Positions 32,859 through 42,133 are shown, numbered from the stretch's first letter. The stretch is 64,000 nucleotides of DNA from a bacterium ADurb.Bin157 (GCA_002070375.1 MWDD01000004.1:1-64000), one strand, 5' to 3'. Numbers and translations are program-made. Notes: generated by a model not told the origin, from the sequence alone.

Positions 32859-34271
32859 ATGACCAAAAACACAGAATTAAAAGATCTTGCAATTGATTTC
32901 TTGTCACAGTTCTCGCCCGAAGTCCTTAAGCAAGTTGATGTGCTTTTTGATCATATTAAAACTGACAGTAAAAGTAAGTTGGCAGTTAATTTCGATTTGG
33001 CTCTTCCGCCCGAAATGAAAAGAAAAATTCTATATGATATCGGCTTAAAAGACGAAACCGTGCCTGAGATCAGTCTTAAATATCTGCCATATTTAAGGGT
33101 AATGAAAAAAATGGTCGATTTGGTCGGAAAGAAAAATGAAATTCCGGACAAACAAGAACTGGCAAATGCTATTTGGAAAGAAGGCCGAAAACAGAGGCTA
33201 TTCGAAAATGAAATACAGCAACTCGTAAATCTTTTTCCCGATTGGCTCGAAAAAATTTCTAAAAGACAAACACTTGAAATAACCCCGGGTAGATTATACG
33301 AAGTTGAGGTGTCCTGTGATGTTTGCCCCGAATTCAACGGTATTATCGGAAAATCGAATACTATGCAGTCTATTTTTGCTTGTCTTAAAAAAATAAGCAA
33401 AAGTAACCTGTCAGTGTTAATAAGAGGGGAAAGCGGGACCGGAAAAGAGCTTGTGGCTAATGCAATTCATAAACTTTCAGACAGAAGCAAGAATAACTTT
33501 ATACCTGTAAATTGCGGTGCACTACCCGAAACAATAATAGAAAGCGAATTGTTTGGGCATGAAAAAGGTTCTTTTACCGGAGCGGAAAGTTTGAAAAAAG
33601 GCTATTTTGAAACAGCGGATAAAGGAACGGTATTTCTTGATGAAATTACGGAAACGACATTAGCTACCCAAGTTAAACTCTTAAGAGTTCTTCAGGAAAA
33701 ACAGTTTTTCAGAGTAGGGGGAACAGCAGCTGTCAAATCTGATTGCAGAATTATTGCCGCAACTAATGCAGATATCGTAGAAGCCGTGAAAAACGGATCC
33801 TTTAGACACGACCTATTCTATAGAATAAATGAAATGACGGTTTATCTCCCCCCTTTGAGAGAAAGAATCTCTGACATACCGCTTTTGGTAAAAAACTTTT
33901 TAACAGTATTTGCAAAACAAAATAATAAAAAATTACCGACTGTTTCAAATAATTCATGGAAAATACTTGAAAAATATCGTTGGCCGGGAAATATCAGAGA
34001 ACTCGAAAACGTTATTAAAAGAGCCGTGGTGCTTTCTGATGAGATTATTGAGCCCGAACATCTGCCGGTAGAATTAACAACTTCCGGTTATGACGAACAA
34101 GACCGGCTTGAGCAGAACTCAGATAAAAACGAAACATTGGTGCAACTTGTTGCAAAAGCCGAAAAAAAAATCATTATGGCTAAATTAGCGGAAAATAATA
34201 ATAATATAACAAAGACTGCCTCTATACTTGGTGTTTCGCGAAGAACCCTTCAAAGAAAACTAAAATCATGA
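32859..34271 (+). CDS. Sigma-54-dependent transcription activator with novel N-terminal domain
   Basis: The 470-residue protein has an AAA+ domain at about 158-385: Walker A GESGTGKE (190-197), the sigma-54 contact loop GSFTGA (237-242, usually GAFTGA), Walker B TVFLDEI and the arginine-finger region FRHDLFYRINEMTVYLPPLRER. A Fis-type helix-turn-helix closes the protein (ITKTASILGVSRRTLQRKLK). The first 150 residues are helical and are neither a receiver, GAF nor PAS domain that I recognise, so the signal is unknown. It should bind enhancer sites and drive sigma-54 RNA polymerase. Its targets were not found here. Confidence 0.9.
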   Translation: MTKNTELKDLAIDFLSQFSPEVLKQVDVLFDHIKTDSKSKLAVNFDLALPPEMKRKILYDIGLKDETVPEISLKYLPYLRVMKKMVDLVGKKNEIPDKQELANAIWKEGRKQRLFENEIQQLVNLFPDWLEKISKRQTLEITPGRLYEVEVSCDVCPEFNGIIGKSNTMQSIFACLKKISKSNLSVLIRGESGTGKELVANAIHKLSDRSKNNFIPVNCGALPETIIESELFGHEKGSFTGAESLKKGYFETADKGTVFLDEITETTLATQVKLLRVLQEKQFFRVGGTAAVKSDCRIIAATNADIVEAVKNGSFRHDLFYRINEMTVYLPPLRERISDIPLLVKNFLTVFAKQNNKKLPTVSNNSWKILEKYRWPGNIRELENVIKRAVVLSDEIIEPEHLPVELTTSGYDEQDRLEQNSDKNETLVQLVAKAEKKIIMAKLAENNNNITKTASILGVSRRTLQRKLKS

Positions 34272-34299
34272 TCTTTTTTTCTCTCTGCTAGTTAATTGT

Positions 34300-34328
34300 T
34301 TGAAATTGTGCCCTCCAAGTGATATAAT
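34300..34328 (+). promoter_or_regulatory. Promoter of the PpiC-type isomerase gene
   Basis: TTGAAA and TATAAT are exactly 17 bp apart. This is the closest match to the sigma-70 consensus in the window. The predicted start is near 34335, giving a 21-nt leader with GGAGG. Confidence 0.8.
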
Positions 34329-34355
34329 TTGTTATCGAAATATTGCGGAGGCATT

Positions 34356-36011
34356 ATGACCCTGATAAATCAGCGCAAATGCGCTTTTATTGTATTTTTG
34401 GCGTTTTTTATGCTGCTTCCATTTAGCACTTTTGCTAAAATAAGCGGTTCCCCGGGCGATGTTCTCGCCGAAGTCGGCTCTAATAAAATTACTCGTGCCG
34501 ACTTTGACCGAGAATATAAAAGCTTCATGAAGATTGCAAATCCTCAGGCTATTGAACATTTTTCTTCTGCCGAAGGACAAAAAGCGTTTTTGGGGCAGCT
34601 GATAGAGCTGGCTGTGCTCATGCAAAAAGGCGAAGATCTTAAACTCTCTGCAACCGAAGAATATGCAAAGTTATATGAAGAGGCAATTGTTGATCAGTTA
34701 GCCGGCGAAAAACTTCAGGATGAAATAAACGACGTAAAAGTTGAAGAGTCTGAAGCTAAAAAGTTCTATGAAGAAAATAAATCTTTCTTTACAGAACCCG
34801 AAAGTTATCACCTTTACCAGATTACGGCCAATTCACTCGAAAATGCAGAAAAAGCCAAAAAAAGAATTGACAGCGGAGAATCTTTCCTTAAAGTGTCAAA
34901 AGAAGAATCAATTGATGACTCAAAAGACAATGGCGGTGACAGAGGATTTGTCGTCGTTGAGGATCTAATTTCTGAAATCGGCGAACAATTGTTGAGCCTT
35001 AAAAAGGACGAATTGTCTAAACCAATAAAATTGGATGACGGAAATTTTGCTCTTATTAAGTTTACCGAAAGTAAACCCAGCGTTCTTAAAGAATTTAATG
35101 TGGTGGCTATGCAAATCAAACGTGATTTGCTCAGAAAAAAACAAGAAAAAGCTTTCGAAACAATAATTGATAAAATGAAAAGCGAACTGTCTTTTGAATT
35201 GTTTATTAAAGAAGCTGAATTACTTAGAAGAGGAACCCCTCTCACCGAAGATGAAAAAAAACTTGTCATAGTTAAATGTGAAGGTAAAAAGTTTACTCTT
35301 GAAGAAATTGAAGAAGAATTACAGCAAATTCCTGTGTTTATTAGACCGCAAATTCTCGCAGGCGAAGGACTGGAAACTTTCTTGAAACAGTTCTATTCAA
35401 GAATACTGGCATTTGCTTATGCAAAAAAACACACCACAAAACTTATGGAAGAATTTCCAAAAGCAAAAAGCGATGTGGAACGTAAAGTGCTTGTTAAACT
35501 CGTGTATGATAAAAAAATGGCTGAAGTCGCTATAACTGACGCTGATGTAGAAAAATTCTACAATGAAAATCAAGAAATGTTTAAGCAGGGTGCCAGTATG
35601 AAAGCTCATCATATATTGGTCGCCGATGAAGCAAAAGCCAAAGAGTTAATCGGAACTTTGACAAAAGATCCTTCGAAATTTGAAGAAATTGCCAAACAGA
35701 ATTCTTCTTGTCCCTCAGGGCAGCATGGCGGCGATCTCGGAACCTTCGGCGAAGGACAAATGGTTGCAGAATTCGATACCGTTTGCAGAACTGCCGAAAT
35801 CGGAAAAATAGTAGGCCCTGTTAAAACTCAATTCGGTTTTCATATAATCAGAGTTGATGAGAGAACTCCGGCCGGTGTTTTGGCTCTTGATAAGGTAAAA
35901 GAAAACATCAGAGAACAACTTTTACCGGAAAAACAAAGAGAGGTTTTCCAAAACTACGTTACCGGGCTTCAAGAGGAATATAAAGTAAAATCATATCCGG
36001 AAAACCTTTAA
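34356..36011 (+). CDS. Periplasmic peptidyl-prolyl isomerase of the SurA/PpiC type
   Basis: ATG 34356 has GGAGG 5 nt upstream and begins a 551-residue protein with a signal peptide (FIVFLAFFMLLPFSTFA, then KIS). A SurA-like N-terminal chaperone region (VGSNKITRADFDREYKSF) is followed by two parvulin domains: a weak one at about 140-240 (SYHLYQITA...GGDRGFVV) and a good one at about 410-510 (KAHHILVADEAKAKELI...GGDLGTFGEGQMV...FGFHIIRV). It probably helps outer-membrane or secreted proteins fold. It has its own promoter. The rny gene starts 75 nt later and may be co-transcribed. Confidence 0.88.
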   Translation: MTLINQRKCAFIVFLAFFMLLPFSTFAKISGSPGDVLAEVGSNKITRADFDREYKSFMKIANPQAIEHFSSAEGQKAFLGQLIELAVLMQKGEDLKLSATEEYAKLYEEAIVDQLAGEKLQDEINDVKVEESEAKKFYEENKSFFTEPESYHLYQITANSLENAEKAKKRIDSGESFLKVSKEESIDDSKDNGGDRGFVVVEDLISEIGEQLLSLKKDELSKPIKLDDGNFALIKFTESKPSVLKEFNVVAMQIKRDLLRKKQEKAFETIIDKMKSELSFELFIKEAELLRRGTPLTEDEKKLVIVKCEGKKFTLEEIEEELQQIPVFIRPQILAGEGLETFLKQFYSRILAFAYAKKHTTKLMEEFPKAKSDVERKVLVKLVYDKKMAEVAITDADVEKFYNENQEMFKQGASMKAHHILVADEAKAKELIGTLTKDPSKFEEIAKQNSSCPSGQHGGDLGTFGEGQMVAEFDTVCRTAEIGKIVGPVKTQFGFHIIRVDERTPAGVLALDKVKENIREQLLPEKQREVFQNYVTGLQEEYKVKSYPENL

Positions 36012-36086
36012 TTCATGCAAAAATTAAATCTGACAGACACTAAAACTCTGTCAAAAAAAATAACTAATAAATTCCCGGGAGGGACC

Positions 36087-37640
36087 ATGTCAAACCACCT
36101 AGCATATTATATTGTCACTTTAGTGGTAGGTGGCTTCGTTGGGTATTTTCTAAATAACTTTCTTATTAAAAGATTCGGAAAAAGCGTTATCGAAGATGCT
36201 AAACAGAAAGAAAAGGAAATAATCGAAGAAGCTAAAAACGTAGCACAAAGAGAATTGCAAAAAGCTCAAAAAAAGGCAAAAGATTTTCGCGATAAAGAAA
36301 TCGCAGAAAAGAAAAATGCCGACAGAGAATTGCAAAAACGCAGACAAGAGCTCGAAAAACAAGAGTCTTATCTTAACTCAAGACTTGAAAAAATAGACTC
36401 AAGAGCAGAAAACCTTGAAAAAAGAGCCGATTCGTTGCGTGAAAAAGAAACTGAACTTGAAAAACTCCGACAAGAAGCAGAAAATGTCGTAGAGCAACAG
36501 AAAAAAGAGCTTGAAAGAGTCGCCGGAATGACTCCGGAACAGGCTAAAGAAATCCTCTTGAAAAAGATCGAAGACGAACTGCAATATGAAATTGCACTCA
36601 AAGTAAACGAAGCTGAACAAAAAATTAAAACCTCGGCTGACAGAAAATCTCGTGAAGTGCTCGCTACATCAATTCAAAGATGTGCAACAGATCATACAAT
36701 CGATCCTATTGTTACCGTAGTTGAATTGCCAAGCGAAGAAATGAAGGGAAGAATAATCGGAAGAGAAGGCAGAAACATAAGAGCCTTCGAAAATCTTACA
36801 GGCGTGGATGTTATTATCGACGATACTCCTGAAGCCGTTGTTCTTTCTTCATTCGATCCAATTAAAAGAGAAGTAGCTCGTGTTACTCTGGAAAATCTTA
36901 CACTTGACGGAAGAATACATCCTGCTAAAATCGAAGAAATGCATGAAAAAGCTCAAAAAGAAATTAGCCTAAGAATTAAAGAAGCCGGCGAACAAACTAT
37001 GCTCGCTCTGGGAATTCAAAGCATTCATCAAGAACTGGTCGAAATAGTAGGAAGACTAAACTACAGAACTTCTTATGGGCAAAATGTTCTGCAGCACTCA
37101 ATAGAAGTTGCTAATCTTGCAAGTAATTTAGCTGCTGAAATTGGAGCTGATATTCAGTTGGCCAGAAGAGCCGGTTTGTTGCATGATATTGGTAAGGTTA
37201 TCGAAAGTGATGAAGGAAACCACGCCAAATTAGGTGCTGATTTTGCTAAGAAGTATCAAGAATCGGCAAAGGTTGTGAATGCAATTGCAGCACACCATGA
37301 AGATGTCCCGTTTGAAACGCCCGAAGCTGTTCTTATCGCTGCGGCTGATGCTATTTCAGCGTCAAGGCGTGGTGCAAGAAGCGAGTCTCTTGAAGCTTAT
37401 ATAAAACGACTCGTCGATCTCGAAACAATTGCGAAAAGCTTTAAGGGAGTTTCGTCTGCATATGCAATACAGGCAGGCAGAGAAATTAGGGTAATGGTTA
37501 CTCCTGAAGAAATTGACGATATTTCGGCCCCAAAAGTGTGTCGCGATATTGTTAAGAAAATTGAAAGCGACATGGAATACCCGGGACAAGTTAAAGTTGT
37601 CCTAATACGTGAAACCAGAAGTGTTGAAGTAGCGCACTGA
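36087..37640 (+). CDS. rny: Ribonuclease Y
   Basis: GGGAGGG precedes ATG 36087, which gives the standard start MSNHLAYYIVTLVVGGFVGYFL and 517 residues; the longer reading from 36015 lacks a ribosome site. RNase Y is a membrane-anchored endonuclease that starts mRNA decay. Its order is a membrane helix (about 5-25), a long coiled coil (about 30-195), a KH domain (GRIIGREGRNIRAFENLTG, about 220-280) and an HD phosphohydrolase domain with LLHDIGKV and AIAAHHED. The ymdB gene follows after a terminator, the same pairing as in Bacillus. Confidence 0.96.
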   Translation: MSNHLAYYIVTLVVGGFVGYFLNNFLIKRFGKSVIEDAKQKEKEIIEEAKNVAQRELQKAQKKAKDFRDKEIAEKKNADRELQKRRQELEKQESYLNSRLEKIDSRAENLEKRADSLREKETELEKLRQEAENVVEQQKKELERVAGMTPEQAKEILLKKIEDELQYEIALKVNEAEQKIKTSADRKSREVLATSIQRCATDHTIDPIVTVVELPSEEMKGRIIGREGRNIRAFENLTGVDVIIDDTPEAVVLSSFDPIKREVARVTLENLTLDGRIHPAKIEEMHEKAQKEISLRIKEAGEQTMLALGIQSIHQELVEIVGRLNYRTSYGQNVLQHSIEVANLASNLAAEIGADIQLARRAGLLHDIGKVIESDEGNHAKLGADFAKKYQESAKVVNAIAAHHEDVPFETPEAVLIAAADAISASRRGARSESLEAYIKRLVDLETIAKSFKGVSSAYAIQAGREIRVMVTPEEIDDISAPKVCRDIVKKIESDMEYPGQVKVVLIRETRSVEVAH

Positions 37641-37666
37641 TTTTTCGTTGAATATCAATAAAAAAG

Positions 37667-37689
37667 ACGGCGCTTTGCGCCGTTTTTTT
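37667..37689 (+). terminator. Intrinsic terminator after rny
   Basis: ACGGCGC-TTT-GCGCCGT forms a 7-bp GC-rich stem followed by a T6 run. It lies between rny and ymdB, so ymdB transcription depends on read-through or on another promoter. Confidence 0.9.
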
Positions 37690-37706
37690 ATGAGTAGAAA
37701 AATTTC

Positions 37707-38483
37707 ATGAATATTTTATGTATAGGCGATATTTACGGTAAAACAGGCAGAGATGCAATTGAAAAACATTTGCCGATTCTAAAAGAAAAATATAAACCCG
37801 ACTGGATAATAGCTAACGGCGAAAATATTACTGCCGGTAACGGATTATCTCAAAAACACCTCAATTTTCTCAAAAAATGCGGTGTGGATATTGTTACAAC
37901 AGGTAACCATATACTTGCAAGAACGGATTGGGTTGAAGTTGTTAAAGATAAAGATGTGCTAAGACCAAATAATCTTGTTCCTGAATCTTCTCCCGGAAAG
38001 GGAATTGCCGTCTTTTCAAAAAATGGCACTGATAACATTGCAGTAATGAACCTAACAGGAAGAATATTTATGGAACCATGCAGATGCCCATTTGCTGAGT
38101 TTGATAAATTATATCCGCTTGTTCCCGAGCAAACTCCGTTAGTTGTAGATTTTCATGCAGAAGCAACTTCTGAAAAACAGGCTTTTTTTTGGCATGTTAA
38201 CAGCCGAGCAGCACTTGCATACGGAACGCATACCCACGTTCAAACATCGGACGATTTAATCCTGCCGGAAGGAAACACTGCCTGTATAACAGATATTGGA
38301 ATGACGGGGGCTGTTGAAGGAATAATAGGGGTCGACAAATCAACAGTAATATCACGTTTCAGAACAGGATTTTCTGAAAAATTTATTTGTGCCAAAGGAC
38401 AAACAAAAATAGAAGGAGTATTTGTCAGACTCAACAACCTCAATAAACCTGAGGTCATTGAAAAATTCAGGTTTATCGGGTGA
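37707..38483 (+). CDS. ymdB: YmdB-family metallophosphoesterase
   Basis: The 258-residue protein has the dinuclear metal site of the TIGR00282 family: GDIYGKTGR at the N-terminus, IANGEN, TTGNHI, DFHAEATSEK and GTHTHVQTSDD, ending with DIGMTGA. Bacillus YmdB hydrolyses cyclic nucleotides and affects biofilm and motility gene expression, and its gene lies next to rny as here. The motif around the second metal site reads TTGNHILAR rather than the usual TxGNHxWD. Only a weak ribosome site precedes the start, 17 bp after the terminator. Confidence 0.92.
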   Translation: MNILCIGDIYGKTGRDAIEKHLPILKEKYKPDWIIANGENITAGNGLSQKHLNFLKKCGVDIVTTGNHILARTDWVEVVKDKDVLRPNNLVPESSPGKGIAVFSKNGTDNIAVMNLTGRIFMEPCRCPFAEFDKLYPLVPEQTPLVVDFHAEATSEKQAFFWHVNSRAALAYGTHTHVQTSDDLILPEGNTACITDIGMTGAVEGIIGVDKSTVISRFRTGFSEKFICAKGQTKIEGVFVRLNNLNKPEVIEKFRFIG

Positions 38484-38486
38484 AAT

Positions 38487-38828
38487 TCAGGGTTTTGAAT
38501 CTTCTTCTGCTTGAAGTTTCTCCAAAATAAACTTGATGTAGCTCTCTAAATATTCTTCACTTTGAAAGCCCGGAAGAGTTTCTACAACTTCACCTTGTGA
38601 GAACACAACAGTTGTGGGAAGCGTTCGCGCATCATATTTTTCCGATAATGAGCTTTCAACTTCTGCGTTAATTGTTTCAACAATAAACTCATCTCTGTAT
38701 TTTTCTGCCAATGACAGAATGACTGTCTTTTGAAGACCGCAAGGACGGCACCAGTCAGCTGTGAAAGCAACGAGGGCGGGGCGCTTTTTGATAATGATTT
38801 CTTTTTCTAAAAATTCATTGTCTATCAT
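38487..38828 (-). CDS. Thioredoxin-like protein
   Basis: ATG 38828 has GAGG about 6 nt upstream and gives 113 residues; the longer reading from 38885 would run into the divergent promoter. It has a thioredoxin fold with ALVAFTADWCRPCGLQK, so the redox site is CRPC instead of the common CGPC. The cis-proline region (ARTLPTTVVFSQGE) is normal. The Arg should change the redox potential or partners. No signal peptide is seen, so it is cytoplasmic. It is convergent with ymdB (3-nt gap) and divergent to the unknown gene at 38910. Confidence 0.88.
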   Translation of the reverse strand: MIDNEFLEKEIIIKKRPALVAFTADWCRPCGLQKTVILSLAEKYRDEFIVETINAEVESSLSEKYDARTLPTTVVFSQGEVVETLPGFQSEEYLESYIKFILEKLQAEEDSKP

Positions 38829-38851
38829 AGAAAACCTCAATTGTAGTAATA

Positions 38852-38880
38852 TAGACAGCAACACATCTTTACTGTATAAT
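38852..38880 (+). promoter_or_regulatory. Promoter of the unknown/lolA unit
   Basis: TAGACA and TATAAT are 17 bp apart. The start would be near 38887. It lies in the 81-bp divergent gap with the thioredoxin gene. Confidence 0.65.
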
Positions 38881-38909
38881 AACACAAAATTCAGAAATCA
38901 CATACGCTA

Positions 38910-39773
38910 TTGGAACAAAAAGTGAATATTATTAAATTGATGACGATTCTGCGTAAAATTTTTACTCAGTTTGAAGTCCCTGAAATGCCGGCTTTCCCGG
39001 CCTCTCTGGCTGAAAACTGGTGTCACCCTGATTTTTATCTTTCAATGAAAGGTAATAAACTTGGGCCATGTTTTACCTTTCAATCTTTTTTTAAACCCGA
39101 TGGGTTTTTGTCTGCGGATACTACAAAAACTCCGGATTTGATTTGGCTTGTTAGTACGCAAGTCGGTCCTAATGTTTATATTAACTCAATAAGAAGGTTT
39201 TTTGAAATTTTGTCAGGGCAAATTTTACAGGACGAAACAGATAATATCTTCGCTGTAATACCCGACTTAAGAAGAAAGCTAAATCCCGGCGAAGCCGGGG
39301 TCTTTTGGAAAATTATATTCGCCGGTGTCGAATGCGGCCGCATTTCTCTCTATTCATGCCTGCCCGGGGCTAAATTTAATAACAACGGCTCTGTAATAGT
39401 TACATTACAACTTAATAAAATTGTTTCCATACTTACATCGACTGATTTTTCTGTTCCCGCTCCCTGGGTTGGAAACCTGTCAGCGTCTACATCTATGGCA
39501 ATGCACGCTTGGCAACAACTCGAGGAAGACTGCGGATTTATGTCTTCTCGAATCCTTGAGGCTTTGAATTATAAAACAGATAACGAAAAACTACTTATTA
39601 AAAGCTTTTGCAAGGTGTTCAGGGTTTATAACAACTACAGCCGTCATATCAATCAGGAACCGGAACTATATAATTCTTTTGCAAATGCAATTAAACTTCT
39701 TTCAGATAAAATTTTGTTGGCTCAAGATTCTGATGAAATTAAAAAAGAAAAGGCAACTTTGAATGTCGCTTAA
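38910..39773 (+). CDS. Unrecognised protein upstream of lolA
   Basis: No family is recognised for this product of up to 287 residues. The start may be TTG 38910, GTG 38922 or ATG 38940; none has a clear ribosome site. It has no signal peptide or membrane helix. Cysteines are scattered (WCHPDFY, GPCFTF, GVECGRI, SYSCLP) without a metal pattern. The sequence looks like a globular mixed alpha/beta protein. It overlaps the lolA-like gene by 11 nt, so the two are translated together and may share a role in envelope lipoprotein traffic; that is inference. Confidence 0.6.
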   Translation: MEQKVNIIKLMTILRKIFTQFEVPEMPAFPASLAENWCHPDFYLSMKGNKLGPCFTFQSFFKPDGFLSADTTKTPDLIWLVSTQVGPNVYINSIRRFFEILSGQILQDETDNIFAVIPDLRRKLNPGEAGVFWKIIFAGVECGRISLYSCLPGAKFNNNGSVIVTLQLNKIVSILTSTDFSVPAPWVGNLSASTSMAMHAWQQLEEDCGFMSSRILEALNYKTDNEKLLIKSFCKVFRVYNNYSRHINQEPELYNSFANAIKLLSDKILLAQDSDEIKKEKATLNVA

Positions 39774-40566
39774 TAAATTTTTAACTACACTCTTTGTTTT
39801 TTTATTTGTTTGTTGCTTGCCTTTAAATGCCGCTGAAACAACACAAAAAAGTATCCCGACCATTACGGTCGATAGTTTGTTTGATAAAATGGAAAAGAAA
39901 ACCGAAACAATAAATTCGGTGAATGTAGAAGTTGAGCTGACAAATGATAAGGAAATAAGAAGAGCCAACTTGTTTATCAAAAATCCTGATAAATTTGCAA
40001 TAGAATTTAGTGACGGATCTTATAAAGTATACTTTAATGGCAAAAAACTCTGGATATATATTAAAGAACTTAACGAAGTTTTCTATCATGAAGCCGGCGC
40101 TAATAAGTTTTTCTCAAAAATGGATTTTATAAATCCCAGAAAAATCTTTACTAAGCTTACTCGGGCAACTTTGTTTACACTTTTCAATATAAAGTTGATA
40201 TCTCAAAGTAAAACTAATCAAGAGGGTGAATACGTATTAGATTTTGTCCCAAAGTTAGAAGGTCTTTTTGATAAAATTTTTAATGCCAAAAAATATTGGA
40301 TTACTTTTTCTGAAAAAAACTATTTGCCCGTTAAGGTTGTAGAATTTGACAAAAATGGTGACCAAAGAGGGGCTCTTAAGGTTTTGGAATATAAAATTAA
40401 TGCTGAAATTAATGATTCAAGATTTAATTTTATTCCTGATTCCAAAACTTCAGCTATTCCATTGACTGTTGTAATAGCACAAAAAGTCGAGCAGTACTTA
40501 GATGATCTAAAAGGCAAAGCGGTTAATACGTTTAAAGATATTAAAGACTTAATAATGCCATGGTAA
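39763..40566 (+). CDS. LolA-like outer-membrane lipoprotein carrier
   Basis: The 267-residue protein has a signal peptide (TLFVFLFVCCLPLNAAE) and a half-barrel LolA/LolB-type domain: INSVNVEVELTNDKEIRRANLFIKNPDKFAIEF, then YKVYFNGKKLWIY and YVLDFVPK. LolA ferries lipoproteins through the periplasm to the outer membrane. The protein is longer than E. coli LolA by about 60 residues, with an extra C-terminal helix. The many lipoprotein genes in the window would be natural clients. It is convergent with the next lipoprotein gene, with 2 nt between the stops. Confidence 0.8.
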   Translation: MSLNKFLTTLFVFLFVCCLPLNAAETTQKSIPTITVDSLFDKMEKKTETINSVNVEVELTNDKEIRRANLFIKNPDKFAIEFSDGSYKVYFNGKKLWIYIKELNEVFYHEAGANKFFSKMDFINPRKIFTKLTRATLFTLFNIKLISQSKTNQEGEYVLDFVPKLEGLFDKIFNAKKYWITFSEKNYLPVKVVEFDKNGDQRGALKVLEYKINAEINDSRFNFIPDSKTSAIPLTVVIAQKVEQYLDDLKGKAVNTFKDIKDLIMPW

Positions 40567-40568
40567 AA

Positions 40569-41153
40569 TCATCTCGAAACCTTGAATAAGCCTTTTGCAT
40601 TACGATCAGCGGGGTAAGTAATGGGCGTGTCTTTCCTTGTGACTTCTTCGTTTGAATTATATGTGGTATAACTGCGTATCTGTTTTGGTTGTTTTTTGCT
40701 AATTTTTTTCTTCTCAACCTTTTTGGGCTCTTCTCGTGGCGGCTCCATTCCCTCTAGTTCAAGTATCTCTGCAAAGCTTCTGGGAGGTTTTCCTTCATCT
40801 AGGCGTGTCCATCCGGTCTTTGCTAACCAGGCTATTCGTAAATCATTCTTGTAAAAACCCGGCTCAACTTGGTCACCCCAATAATAACCTTTGGCATGAA
40901 AAATATTCCCGGAAAGTTCTGCAATAACACCTAACCTATAATACAACCAAGTTAGTCTTTCAGGCTTTTTGTCTTTTAAAGATTTTTCTTCAAGATACGC
41001 ATAAGATATAAGGTCTTTGGCCTTTTTGTGGTTTCCTGCTTTTAAGGCATCTTCTGCATTTTTTGTATAAAGATAATAGCTATACTTTGAACCGCATCCG
41101 TTTAAAGTTAACGTAAAAGCTAAGATAATAAAAAATAACCACTTTTTCTTCAA
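40569..41153 (-). CDS. Lipoprotein at the end of the pseudopilin operon
   Basis: The preferred start is TTG 41153, whose G and A are shared with the stop of the preceding gene (TTGA); a second TTG at 41174 would add 7 residues. The product (about 194 aa) has a lipobox (LTLNGC) and a TPR-like helical part (AEDALKAGNHKKAKDLISYAYLEEKSL). A Lys/Pro-rich basic stretch (KKVEKKKISKKQPKQ) follows. The function is unknown. Its place directly after the pseudopilins suggests a pilotin- or assembly-like role, which is inference. Confidence 0.65.
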   Translation of the reverse strand: MKKKWLFFIILAFTLTLNGCGSKYSYYLYTKNAEDALKAGNHKKAKDLISYAYLEEKSLKDKKPERLTWLYYRLGVIAELSGNIFHAKGYYWGDQVEPGFYKNDLRIAWLAKTGWTRLDEGKPPRSFAEILELEGMEPPREEPKKVEKKKISKKQPKQIRSYTTYNSNEEVTRKDTPITYPADRNAKGLFKVSR

Positions 41154-41698
41154 GGTTGAGTCACGCCTTTCCAAAAATTACCGGCAGGTGAACTTTGAGG
41201 AGGGTATACGGTTGAATTCCAAATAACAGGAAAATTGCTTTTATCTGATTCTAACATTTTTATTTCGATTTTATAACCGACCAAATTGTTTTCTGTCACC
41301 TGAGATATTTTTAGATCGGAAATATATTCCGCTCCTAATGACTGTTTTCTTCCATTTGAATCTAAGCGAACAAATGTATTAAGATTGTTGGGCGAACCGA
41401 TGCTGTAAGTCGCTTTTTGTGTTTTGTCCGAAGTGTAGACAATTTTGAATTCGCCATCTCCGCTCCACGAATTATCTGAATCAGCATTAAAGGTTATATT
41501 ATCTGTATTCGACCTCGAGATATCATTTCTTATGGTAAAAATTATATAAGCCGCTTGGTTTGCGGCAATGGTGTTAAAACTGCCTCGTGCAACATTTGAT
41601 GCCCCTCTGGACATGAAAGTGATGCCTATTGTCCCAACCATGGTACAAATAGCTATGCAAACCAAAATTTCAATTAATGTAAAAGCCGATTTTTTCAT
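41150..41698 (-). CDS. Pseudopilin/prepilin (type II secretion or type IV pilus class)
   Basis: The 182-residue protein begins MKKSAFTLIEILVCIAI, with a short basic leader, cleavage before the N-methylated aromatic/hydrophobic segment and Glu at mature position 5 (in TLIEILV). The globular part has no recognisable subtype signature; by length it fits a minor pseudopilin such as GspJ. Its ATG follows immediately after the TAA of the preceding pseudopilin gene (TAAATG), so the two are coupled. It would need a prepilin peptidase, and part of one lies at the left edge of the window. Confidence 0.88.
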   Translation of the reverse strand: MKKSAFTLIEILVCIAICTMVGTIGITFMSRGASNVARGSFNTIAANQAAYIIFTIRNDISRSNTDNITFNADSDNSWSGDGEFKIVYTSDKTQKATYSIGSPNNLNTFVRLDSNGRKQSLGAEYISDLKISQVTENNLVGYKIEIKMLESDKSNFPVIWNSTVYPPQSSPAGNFWKGVTQP

Positions 41699-42133
41699 TT
41701 AACTTCCCGAAATAAATGTTCCTAACGTGTATTCCTTCGCATCTCCGCTATTGGTAAGTTCTTTGGAATAATAATTTACTGTCAATTGTACTATTTTTCC
41801 AAGATCCTCTGAGCCTTCAATGGTTGTTGTCGTAATATTGATTGTGAATTTTTGATACTCGGGAAACTCACCCAATGTTATGTCAAGATTATTGTCGATT
41901 TTTGTTACACCGTCGTTTACAAGCATAACGTTATTAACATTCCCTGTCCAACCAATATTTTCAATTTGTTCGATGATTTCTACCGCAACTTGTGAAGCGC
42001 GCAACTCGTCCATTGACATGGATGCCTGTTTATGCGAAGTTCCCATCAGCCCCCAAAGTGGAAGCATGGCACCGATTAAAATACCGCAAGCAACTAATAT
42101 TTCCACTAAACTCATTCCGGAGTTTCGATTCAT
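41699..42133 (-). CDS. Pseudopilin/prepilin (GspI/PilV-like)
   Basis: The 144-residue product begins MNRNSGMSLVEILVACGIL, a typical class III leader with Gly at -1 and Glu at +5 after cleavage. The short length fits GspI or PilV minor pseudopilins. The globular domain is Thr- and Asn-rich, with FTINITTTTIEGSEDLGKIVQL. It is coupled upstream to the large GspK-like gene by an ATGA overlap and downstream to the next pseudopilin gene. Confidence 0.85.
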   Translation of the reverse strand: MNRNSGMSLVEILVACGILIGAMLPLWGLMGTSHKQASMSMDELRASQVAVEIIEQIENIGWTGNVNNVMLVNDGVTKIDNNLDITLGEFPEYQKFTINITTTTIEGSEDLGKIVQLTVNYYSKELTNSGDAKEYTLGTFISGS

